Shown one piece after another: positions 57,856 to 64,000 of a stretch of 64,000 nt of DNA. The stretch covers positions 1 through 64,000 of the forward strand of contig JBBQTI010000007.1 in NCBI GenBank assembly GCA_038213435.1, read 5' to 3'. Source of the stretch: PALSA-610 sp038213435 (GTDB lineage Bacteria > Actinomycetota > Acidimicrobiia > IMCC26256 > PALSA-610). The notes below the pieces were generated by a model, which was not told where the DNA came from, did not search any database, and saw only the letters and a program-made list of their open reading frames with translations. Each line of letters opens with the position of its first letter. Position 1 is the stretch's first letter. The position numbers and the translations under genes are program-made.

Positions 57856-59453
57856 GGATTGAAATCTACGACACCACTCTTCGGGACGGGTCGCAGCTCG
57901 AAGGGATCTCGCTCACGGTCGAGGACAAGCTGCGGATCGCGGAACAACTCGACTGGCTCGGTGTGCACTACATCGAGGCCGGTTGGCCCGGTGCGAACCC
58001 GAAGGACGACGAGCTGTTCCGCCGTGTTCCGAACGAGCTGAGGCTTGAGACGAGCACACTCGTCGCGTTCGGATCGACCCGCCGGGTCAAGGGAAGGGTC
58101 GACAGCGACGACACGTTGCGACATCTCGTCGAGGCCAACGTCGCGACCGTGTGCATCGTCGGCAAGTCGTGGGACTACCACGTCACCGAGGCGCTGGGAA
58201 CGACGCTCGACGAGGGCGTGGCGATGGTCGGCGATTCGGTCGAGTTCCTGCGTCGCTCGGGGATGAAGGTGCTCTTCGACGCCGAACACTTCTTCGACGG
58301 TTTCAAGCGCAATCCCGAGTTCTCGCTGCGTGTGCTCGAAGCCGCGGCGACGAAGGGTGCGAGCCATCTCGTTCTCTGCGACACGAACGGCGGTGCGCTG
58401 CCACACGAAGTTGAGCAGGCCGTCGCCGAGGTCGTCCGTTACTTCGGCCCCGACGTGACGATCGCGGTACATGCTCACGACGACGCGGGCACCGGCGTCG
58501 CGAACGCGTTGGCCGGCGTGCGCGGCGGTGCGACGCAGGTGCAGGGCACGATCAACGGCTACGGCGAGCGCACCGGCAACTGCAACCTCACGACGATCAT
58601 CCCGAATCTCACCCTCAAGATGGGGTACGAGACCATCCCGCGCGATCGGCTCGAGCGGCTCACACCGGTCGCGCACCACGTCGCAGAGCTCGTGAACATG
58701 CCGCTCAACCCGCAGGCCGCCTACGTGGGCCATTCGGCGTTCGCGCACAAGGCCGGGCTGCACACGAGCGCGATCGCGAAACGGCCGGACGCGTATGAGC
58801 ACGTATCTCCCGAGATCGTGGGCAATGGCACGCGATTCGTCGTGTCGGAGCTCGCGGGCAAGTCGACGCTCGGGCTCAAGGCGAAAGAGCTCGGTCTCCG
58901 GCTCGACGGCCCGCAGCTCGCCGAGGTCGTCGAGACGTTGAAGCGACTGGAGCACGAGGGTTACCACTTCGAGGTCGCCGACGGCTCGCTGGAGTTACTG
59001 ATGCGGCGCGCCACCGGCTGGGATCCGGACTGGTTCCAGGTCGAGTCGTTCCGGGTGATCACCGACGACAACGTTGGTGTCGGCACGCTCACCGACAAGA
59101 CGCGGGCGACGGTGATGACGGAGGCGACGGTCAAGGTCCACATCGGCGGACGGCGAGTCGTGGCGACCGCCGAGGGCAACGGTCCGGTCAACGCGCTCGA
59201 CTGCGCGCTCCGAACCGCGCTCGACGGCAGCTTCCCCGCGCTCGAGCGGTTACACCTCACCGACTACAAGGTCCGCGTGCTCGATACGAACAAGGGCACC
59301 GGCGCCGCGACGCGGGTGTTGATCGATTCCACCGACGGCGAGGCCACCTGGACGACCATCGGTGTGAACGAGAACATCATCGAGGCCTCGTGGCAGGCCC
59401 TTCTCGACTCGATCCATTTCGGTCTGCTGCGCGCCGAGGTGGCCGGTCGCTGA
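57852..59453 (+). CDS. cimA: (R)-citramalate synthase
   Basis: 533 residues. DTTLRDGSQLEGIS, AGWPGANPKDDELF, VHAHDDAGTGVANALAGV (zinc-binding His-x-His, about 212) and YGERTGNCNLTTIIPNL are hallmarks of the CimA branch of the DRE-TIM family (Leptospira/Geobacter type), and VGHSAFAHKAGLHTSAI separates it from LeuA. The C-terminal regulatory domain spans about 390-533. It condenses pyruvate with acetyl-CoA to citramalate, the threonine-independent start of isoleucine synthesis; LeuCD and LeuB carry the next steps. Coupled to ilvE by ATGA overlap and, with it, behind the Val/Ile leader. Confidence 0.92.
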   Translation: MRIEIYDTTLRDGSQLEGISLTVEDKLRIAEQLDWLGVHYIEAGWPGANPKDDELFRRVPNELRLETSTLVAFGSTRRVKGRVDSDDTLRHLVEANVATVCIVGKSWDYHVTEALGTTLDEGVAMVGDSVEFLRRSGMKVLFDAEHFFDGFKRNPEFSLRVLEAAATKGASHLVLCDTNGGALPHEVEQAVAEVVRYFGPDVTIAVHAHDDAGTGVANALAGVRGGATQVQGTINGYGERTGNCNLTTIIPNLTLKMGYETIPRDRLERLTPVAHHVAELVNMPLNPQAAYVGHSAFAHKAGLHTSAIAKRPDAYEHVSPEIVGNGTRFVVSELAGKSTLGLKAKELGLRLDGPQLAEVVETLKRLEHEGYHFEVADGSLELLMRRATGWDPDWFQVESFRVITDDNVGVGTLTDKTRATVMTEATVKVHIGGRRVVATAEGNGPVNALDCALRTALDGSFPALERLHLTDYKVRVLDTNKGTGAATRVLIDSTDGEATWTTIGVNENIIEASWQALLDSIHFGLLRAEVAGR

Positions 59454-59510
59454 CCGATGGCCCGGGCCGGCGCGGTCCGGCCGATCTCGGTCGAAGTAGT
59501 GTCGGCTCTC

Positions 59511-60050
59511 GTGCCGACCGATCCGTTCGTGCCGCCCGATCCGAGTGCTCGGCCGCGCCAACAGCAGAACCTGCCTCCCGGTGTGGCACTGCCGGCGGCG
59601 ACCGACTGGCGCGCCGACCGTCCCGGCGACCTCGGCCCGCACCAGCCTGAGGGCGCGTTGTTCGGGCGTCCGGGTCCGAACGTCGGCTATGCGTACACGC
59701 TCGCCCAGCGGGCCCGGGACCGGTTGCGGCTCGGTCCGTTCGAACACGCCGACGACTCGGTCGCGGTGATCGCCGAGATCGCGGGCAAGCGCGCCTCGCT
59801 GTTCGGTCGCGCCCCTGTGATCGGCGACGTCGATTTCGTCGTGGCGCTGCTCGGATACGACGCCAGCGCAACCGACACCTTCGTCAAGGCGCGATCGGCC
59901 CTCGTGCACGAGGCCGGCCACGATTATCGGCGAAGGCGCGCGCTCGTCGACGCAGTGCCCGATGCGTTGCTGCGGATGCGCACGCCCCAGGCGGCCGCCG
60001 AGATCGAGTCGTGGCGCGCCTCGATGCCCACGCTCGCGGCGTCGGGGTAA
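59511..60050 (+). CDS. Conserved hypothetical protein
   Basis: 179 residues. The N-terminal third is Pro/Asp/Arg-rich (VPTDPFVPPDPSARPRQQQNLPPG). The rest is helical, with NVGYAYTLAQRARDRLRLGPFEHADDSVAVIAEIAGKRASLFGRAPVIGDVDFVVALLGYD and HEAGHDYRRRRALVDAVPDALLRM. A His-Glu-x-x-His-like spacing is present (HEAGH), reminiscent of a metal site but without other peptidase features. ATG 59457 opens the frame; GTG 59511 is preferred because TAGTGT (59497-59502) ends 8 bases before it. Seen widely in actinobacteria by recollection; function unknown. Confidence 0.65.
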   Translation: MPTDPFVPPDPSARPRQQQNLPPGVALPAATDWRADRPGDLGPHQPEGALFGRPGPNVGYAYTLAQRARDRLRLGPFEHADDSVAVIAEIAGKRASLFGRAPVIGDVDFVVALLGYDASATDTFVKARSALVHEAGHDYRRRRALVDAVPDALLRMRTPQAAAEIESWRASMPTLAASG

Positions 60051-60084
60051 CGGGCGCCCGAGCTTCGCGGCGAAAGGTTCGCGG

Positions 60085-61239
60085 TTGACCAGCTTCACCC
60101 CGTCTGCAGACCTCGAGGAGTTGCGGGCATCCGTTCGGCGCCTGGCCGAAGACAAGATCGCACCGAATGCCGCGCGCGCCGACGAGAACGAGCAGTACCC
60201 GTGGGACTCGTGGCACGCGTGGCACGACGCGGGCTTCGCGGGTCTCGCGTTCCCGGAGGAGCTCGGCGGTCAGGGCGCAGGCTTTCTCGCCCACGCGATC
60301 TGCGTGGAGGAGGTGGCGCGCGTCTGTGCGTCGTCGTCGATCTTCACCTTCATCTCGAAGCTGGCGATGACACCGGTGCTCGACCACGGCGGCGACGCGC
60401 TCGCGCGGAAGTACGTCTCCCGCGTCGCGAGCGGCGAGTGCCAGGCGTCCTATTGCCTCTCGGAGGCCGACGCGGGGAGCGACGTGGCCGGAATGCGCAC
60501 CAAGGCGGTGCGCGACGGCGACCACTACGTGTTGACGGGTCGCAAGCTCTGGATCACGAACGCGGGCGTGAGTGACTTCTACACCGTGTTCGCGAAGACC
60601 GATCCCGAAGCGGGCAACCGCGGTATCAGTTGCTTCGTCGTCGAGAAGGACTTCGCCGGATTCGCGGTGTCGAAGCTCGAGCACAAGATGGGAGTGCGAG
60701 GCTCTCCTACCGGAGAGATCGTCCTCGACGAATGTGTCGTACCGGCGGAGAACCTCATCGGTGAGCCGGGGCAGGGGTTCGCGTACGCGATGGGCGCGCT
60801 CGACCGCTCGCGCCCCCTCGTCGGCGCGCAGGCCCTGGGCATCGCCCAGGGCGCACTCGACCTCGCGGCCGGCTACCTGCAGGAGCGCAAGCAGTTCGGA
60901 CGCCGTATCGCCGACTTCCAAGGCTTGCAGTTCATGCTCGCCGACATGGCGACCGCCGTCGACGCGGCCCGACTGCTCGTGTACCGCGCCTGCGCGCTGC
61001 TCGACGACGGGCTCGGCGGCACTCCCACGACGGCGAGCGCCTCGTCGATGGCGAAGCTCTTCGCGTCGGACACCGCGATGCGGGTCACCACCGATTGCGT
61101 GCAGCTCCTCGGGGGGATCGGCTACACCAAGGACGTCCCTGCGGAGCGCTTCATGCGCGATGCCAAGATCACGCAAATCTACGAGGGTACGAATCAGATC
61201 CAGCGCGTCGTGATCGCCAAGCGGCTCCTCGGCGGGTGA
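60085..61239 (+). CDS. Acyl-CoA dehydrogenase (short/branched-chain type)
   Basis: 384 residues. FPEELGGQGAGFLAHAICVEEVAR, CLSEADAGSDVAGMRTKAVRDGDHYVLTGRKLWITNA, GVRGSPTGEIVLDECVVPAENLIGEPGQGF and the C-terminal QLLGGIGYTKDVPAERFMRDAKITQIYEGTNQIQRVVIAKRLL are all present. Here the catalytic Glu in YEGT is intact, unlike the other acyl-CoA dehydrogenases in the window. TTG 60085 is used, with AAAGG about 8 bases upstream; ATG is not available at the conserved N-terminus. FAD-linked oxidation of a short acyl-CoA, possibly branched-chain-derived. Confidence 0.87.
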   Translation: MTSFTPSADLEELRASVRRLAEDKIAPNAARADENEQYPWDSWHAWHDAGFAGLAFPEELGGQGAGFLAHAICVEEVARVCASSSIFTFISKLAMTPVLDHGGDALARKYVSRVASGECQASYCLSEADAGSDVAGMRTKAVRDGDHYVLTGRKLWITNAGVSDFYTVFAKTDPEAGNRGISCFVVEKDFAGFAVSKLEHKMGVRGSPTGEIVLDECVVPAENLIGEPGQGFAYAMGALDRSRPLVGAQALGIAQGALDLAAGYLQERKQFGRRIADFQGLQFMLADMATAVDAARLLVYRACALLDDGLGGTPTTASASSMAKLFASDTAMRVTTDCVQLLGGIGYTKDVPAERFMRDAKITQIYEGTNQIQRVVIAKRLLGG

Positions 61240-61273
61240 CGACGCCAGGTTGCCTCGTAGAATCAGAGATCCG

Positions 61274-62689
61274 ATGAGCCAGGTTCGCCTCCGCTTCTCG
61301 CCCGCGCCGACAGGGTTCCTGCACATCGGCAGCGTGCGTACCGCGCTCTACAACTGGCTGCACGCGCGCCACACCGCCGGCACGTTCATCCTCCGGATCG
61401 AGGACACCGATATCGCCCGGTCGACGCAGGAGTCGGTCGACCAGATCCAGCACGTGCTGCGCTGGTTGGGTCTTGACTGGGACGACGGACCCTACCTGCA
61501 GAGCACGCGATTCGACGCGTACCTCGCGGCGGCTCACCGCATGGTCGAAGAGCAGCGCGCGTACGAGTGTTACTGCACCGAGGACGAGGTCCGCGAACGC
61601 AACGAGCAGGCGATGCGCGCCGGCCGGCCGCCGGGCTACGACGGGCGGTGTCGCCATCTGACCCCGGCCGACCGGGGCGCGCGCGTTGACGAGGGTCGGA
61701 TGCCGTCCATTCGATTCCGGACCCCCGACGACGGTCGCAGCTCCTTCACCGACGTGATCCGCGGCGAGGTCTCGGTCGAGTGGTCGACGATTTCCGACTT
61801 CGTGATCGTCCGATCGAACGGCACGCCGGTGTTCTTCCTCGCGAACGCGGTCGACGACCTCGACATGGAGATCACGCACGTGTTGCGCGGAGAGGACCTC
61901 ATCGACTCGACCCATCGCGTCCTCGCGCTCCGCCGCGCCCTCGGACACGACGATCAGCCGGTGTACGCGCACATGCCGCTGATCCTCGGCCCCGGCGGGG
62001 CGAAGCTGTCGAAGCGCCACGGTGCCGTATCGGTCGAGGAGTATCGCGACGCGGGGTTCCTACCCGCGGCGCTCTTGAATTACCTCGCGCTGCTCGGTTG
62101 GGGTACCGAGGACGGCCGCGAGATCCTCAGCCTCGAGGAGCTCGTTGCCGAGTTCGAGCTCGAGCGCGTGAACACCTCGGCCGCGACGTTCGACCCCAAG
62201 AAGCTCGAGTGGATGAACGGAGAGCACATCCGGGCCACGCCGCTGCCCGACCTCGTGTCGGTCGTGCTGCCGTTCGCGCGCACGCGGTACGGCGCGCGGC
62301 TCGACATCCCGCGTTTCGAGGCCGCGGTCCGGCTGGCACAACTACGCGCGACGACGCTCGTGCAGATCGCCGACCAGATGGCGTTTCTCTTCACGCCCGA
62401 CGACGAGCTCGAGATCGATCCCGCATCGTGGGAGAAGCTGACCAAGGTCGAGAACGTGGCGGCGATCCTGGATGCCGTCATCGAGTTCGTGCGCGATTGC
62501 GAGTGGAGCGACGAGATCGACCCGCGGCCCGCGATCGAAGCACTCGGCCTCAAGCCCGGCAAGGTCATGCACGTCCTGTACTCCGCGATCGAGGGTCGAA
62601 GCCAAGGTTTGCCGCTGTTCGACTCGATCAGCCTGCTGCGCCGCGACTCGGCCCTCAACCGCCTGCGGGCCGCTCGCGCCCGTCTGTGA
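61274..62689 (+). CDS. gltX: Glutamyl-tRNA synthetase
   Basis: 471 residues of class I synthetase. RFSPAPTGFLHIGSVRTALYNWL contains the HIGH-type motif HIGS (about 18). LRIEDTDIARST, VLRGEDLIDSTHRVLALRRALG and GAKLSKRHGAVSVEEY (KMSKS-type KLSKR, about 243) follow, and the C-terminal helical anticodon-binding domain is GluRS type. No cysteine-rich insert is seen. TAGAAT (61258-61263) lies 10 bases before ATG 61274, so the 5' leader is very short. tRNA-Gln and tRNA-Glu genes lie downstream, both likely substrates if the enzyme is non-discriminating. Confidence 0.93.
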   Translation: MSQVRLRFSPAPTGFLHIGSVRTALYNWLHARHTAGTFILRIEDTDIARSTQESVDQIQHVLRWLGLDWDDGPYLQSTRFDAYLAAAHRMVEEQRAYECYCTEDEVRERNEQAMRAGRPPGYDGRCRHLTPADRGARVDEGRMPSIRFRTPDDGRSSFTDVIRGEVSVEWSTISDFVIVRSNGTPVFFLANAVDDLDMEITHVLRGEDLIDSTHRVLALRRALGHDDQPVYAHMPLILGPGGAKLSKRHGAVSVEEYRDAGFLPAALLNYLALLGWGTEDGREILSLEELVAEFELERVNTSAATFDPKKLEWMNGEHIRATPLPDLVSVVLPFARTRYGARLDIPRFEAAVRLAQLRATTLVQIADQMAFLFTPDDELEIDPASWEKLTKVENVAAILDAVIEFVRDCEWSDEIDPRPAIEALGLKPGKVMHVLYSAIEGRSQGLPLFDSISLLRRDSALNRLRAARARL

Positions 62690-63393
62690 GGCTCGCCCTC
62701 AAGATCTCGCGGCGCGTCGCCATCGCGCTGTTCGCCGTCGGGCTCGCGTATCTGTCCGTCGTGTTCGTGCAGGTGTGGTTGGCGGCGCGCCGGGACGACG
62801 CCCGTCCGTCCGACGCGATCATCGTGCTCGGGGCAGCACAGTTCGACGGTCGTGCGTCGAAGATCCTCTCGGCGCGGCTCGATCACGCCGTCGACCTGTA
62901 CCGCCGCGGTATCGCGCCCGTCGTCGTCGTGACGGGCGGCCGGCAACCGGGCGACCGCTTCACGGAGGCGAGCGTCGGTGCGAGCTATCTGCACGATCAC
63001 CAGGTCCCCGAGCGCGCGATCCTGCGTGAGACGACCGGTCGGTCGTCGTGGCAGTCGCTCGCCGCGGCTGCACGCTTCCTGAAGGAGCGCCACCTCACGC
63101 GCGTCGTGCTCGTCTCCGATCCGTACCATTCGGCGCGCGTCGAAGACGTCGCGCACGACGTCGGGTTGCAAGGGGCGACGTCGCCCACCCGCACGAGCCC
63201 GATCAAGGGCGCGGGCGAATGGCGGCGGTTCGGCACCGAGACCATCCGTGTCGCCGCCGGGCGCATCTTCGGCTACGGCCGACTCGACCGGCATCGCGAG
63301 GTCGAGAGGCTCGTACCGGGACTCGCTACACTGTGCCCTCCGTTGCGGCGGCCGGAGCGGCGTCGCAAGGGCACCCATTCGGGGGTGGTGTAA
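62686..63393 (+). CDS. YdcF family (DUF218) membrane-anchored protein
   Basis: 235 residues. An N-terminal membrane helix (AIALFAVGLAYLSVVFVQVWL) is followed by a DUF218 domain: SDAIIVLGAAQFDGRASKILSARLDHAVDLYRRGIAPVVVVTGG (about 42-85), then YLHDHQVPERAILRETTGRSSWQSLAAAA and VVLVSDPYHSARV. Such proteins (SanA/ElyC/YdcF) are linked to envelope glycan or vancomycin-barrier functions. GTG 62686 overlaps the gltX stop by four bases. The last five codons lie inside the tRNA-Gln gene, whose D-loop supplies the TAA stop. Confidence 0.83.
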   Translation: MRLALKISRRVAIALFAVGLAYLSVVFVQVWLAARRDDARPSDAIIVLGAAQFDGRASKILSARLDHAVDLYRRGIAPVVVVTGGRQPGDRFTEASVGASYLHDHQVPERAILRETTGRSSWQSLAAAARFLKERHLTRVVLVSDPYHSARVEDVAHDVGLQGATSPTRTSPIKGAGEWRRFGTETIRVAAGRIFGYGRLDRHREVERLVPGLATLCPPLRRPERRRKGTHSGVV

Positions 63394-63450
63394 TCGGCAA
63401 CACGACAGGTTCTGGCCCTGTTATTGGGGGTTCGAGTCCTCCCCCCCGAG
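63379..63450 (+). tRNA. tRNA-Gln (CTG)
   Basis: 72 nt without encoded CCA. The acceptor stem TCGGGGG (63379-63385) pairs with CCCCCGA (63443-63449), with discriminator G63450. The anticodon CTG sits in loop TTCTGGC, and the T-arm is GGGGG-TTCGAGT-CCTCC. It overlaps the 3' end of the YdcF gene by 15 bases. Confidence 0.9.
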
Positions 63451-63465
63451 CGCAGCCGGAGACAT

Positions 63466-63541
63466 GCCCCGTTCGTCTAGCGGCCCAGGACGCCAGGTTC
63501 TCATCCTGGTAACACGGGTTCAAATCCCGTACGGGGTGCCA
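63466..63541 (+). tRNA. tRNA-Glu (CTC)
   Basis: 76 nt with encoded CCA (63539-63541). The acceptor stem GCCCCGT pairs with ACGGGGT (first pair G-U), with discriminator G63538. The anticodon stem-loop is CCAGG-TTCTCAT-CCTGG with anticodon CTC, and the T-arm is CGGGTTCAAATCCCG. It lies 15 bases after tRNA-Gln and is followed by a terminator. Confidence 0.92.
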
Positions 63542-63542
63542 T

Positions 63543-63580
63543 GTGGCCCGAGCAAATGCCGCTCGGGCCACATTTCTTTT
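63543..63580 (+). terminator. Factor-independent terminator after the tRNA genes
   Basis: GTGGCCCGAGC (63543-63553) pairs perfectly with GCTCGGGCCAC (63561-63571) around a 7-base loop, followed by ATTTCTTTT (63572-63580). Ends the tRNA (and possibly gltX) transcript. Confidence 0.88.
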
Positions 63581-63719
63581 GCGGACGCGTTCTCGGCGCG
63601 CGAGGTCACGCTGTGCGCGCATCGAGCAGACTGCGCGTGCAGTAGCAACGGCGTGCCAACGTCAAGACCGCGTCACCGCGCGCGCCGCGTCGAATGCCGC
63701 GCGATCGACGCGACACCCG

Positions 63720-63938
63720 TCATTGCGCGACGCGGATCTCGTTGTCGCGCACGATGAGCGTGCACGCCAAACCGACGAGTGAAAGCGGATCGCGCGCGAC
63801 ATAACTGCTGGTCACGATGTTGATGACCTCGCCGCGCTGTTCGCCGGACGTGATCGTGCACTCGAGCGCGACACCGTCATCGCGTTGCTCGGCCCAGATG
63901 ATGAACGCGTCGTACGTTCCGTCGCGGAGCATCGTCAT
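63720..63938 (-). CDS. Small conserved actinobacterial protein
   Basis: 72 residues from ATG 63938 (or ATG 63932): an all-beta pattern with MLRDGTYDAFIIWAEQ, VALECTITSGEQRGEVINIV and DPLSLVGLACTLIV followed by NEIRV. The same LRDG.YDAF...GEV...DPL.L.G...T.V sequence is recalled from short hypothetical proteins of actinobacteria. A small beta-barrel fold is likely. No clear promoter hexamer was found. It converges on the tRNA terminator; the 140 bases between 63581 and 63719 hold nothing recognisable. Bases 63939-64000 also show no feature. Confidence 0.6.
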   Translation of the reverse strand: MTMLRDGTYDAFIIWAEQRDDGVALECTITSGEQRGEVINIVTSSYVARDPLSLVGLACTLIVRDNEIRVAQ

Positions 63939-64000
63939 AAGCGTCGCGGCACGCCGACTCGTGCGATCTCCGAGCAATCCGCACGCGCGTCTCCGCGCAT

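Noticed and set aside
57852..59453. Second 2-isopropylmalate or homocitrate synthase
   Set aside because: The AGWPGANPKDDE and VGHSAFAHKAGLHTSAI motifs and operon partners match citramalate synthase.
59978..60084. In-frame upstream extension of the acyl-CoA dehydrogenase at 60085
   Set aside because: The extra 41 residues are Cys/Arg/Pro-rich, overlap the end of the upstream gene and match no family; the TTG with AAAGG gives the conserved start.

Overview
The window is a GC-rich (roughly two-thirds G+C), gene-dense bacterial chromosome segment that reads as an actinobacterium, most likely a member of the Acidimicrobiia or a close relative. The reasons are GTG starts and ATGA/GTGA overlaps, a 525-residue SerA with ASB and ACT domains, F420-type luciferase-like oxidoreductases, a mycothiol-type DinB-fold protein, a sunset-domain protein, and many acyl-CoA dehydrogenases and SDRs. 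The lineage is inference from gene content. No phage, insertion sequence, CRISPR array or integrative element was seen. At about two dozen starts a TAnnnT hexamer lies only 6-8 bases before ATG or GTG, which suggests pervasive leaderless transcription and was used to choose starts.

Layout. 1-4.3 kb: SRAP peptidase (cut by the edge), amidohydrolase, THUMP-less RNA methyltransferase, DUF952, and a MaoC-FabG pair. 4.4-8.8 kb: a type IIA topoisomerase pair (ParE/ParC-like). 8.8-19.3 kb: DsbA-like protein, MDMPI-like protein, DUF4214-methyltransferase, a frameshifted small membrane protein, zinc alcohol dehydrogenase plus crotonase, a three-gene operon (DUF4202-SnoaL, active M24 peptidase, M24 pseudo-enzyme), dienelactone hydrolase, and carbonic anhydrase followed by a decayed GNAT-cNMP gene. 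19.4-30 kb: two ferredoxin-SDR modules, acyl-CoA dehydrogenase, MazG-like protein, flavoprotein, a fused 2-oxoacid dehydrogenase E1 divergent from a lipoyl-less E2, PI-PLC lipoprotein, and bioB. 30-45 kb: lipoproteins, a penicillin-binding protein, an acyl-CoA dehydrogenase pair behind a KstR-like box, RNase D, two F420-type oxidoreductases, VOC protein, CcdA, SDR, D,D-carboxypeptidase, aspartate aminotransferase and serA.

45.7-59.5 kb is a branched-chain amino acid district. leuA sits behind a leucine-rich leader peptide and terminator. leuCD runs divergently from an IclR regulator with a palindromic operator between them. leuB-ilvE-cimA sits behind a second, valine/isoleucine-rich leader peptide and terminator. 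With CimA the cell can make 2-oxobutyrate from pyruvate, and the same LeuCD/LeuB enzymes would serve both leucine and the citramalate route to isoleucine, which fits the two differently tuned attenuators. Between them lie a winged-helix protein, hyuA-hyuB and greA. 59.5-64 kb: a small hypothetical, an acyl-CoA dehydrogenase, gltX, a YdcF protein, tRNA-Gln, tRNA-Glu, a strong terminator and a small conserved protein.

The most unusual material is non-genic. A 56-bp repeat occurs at three loci (2, 5 and 1 copies), each time beginning at the stop codon of the upstream gene on the same strand. Each full unit carries a Shine-Dalgarno-like run and a tiny GTG...TAG reading frame, and at one locus a copy supplies the start region of a real gene. 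A second repeat of about 70 bp, built from the palindrome GCCAACTGTTGGC, sits between convergent genes at two loci.
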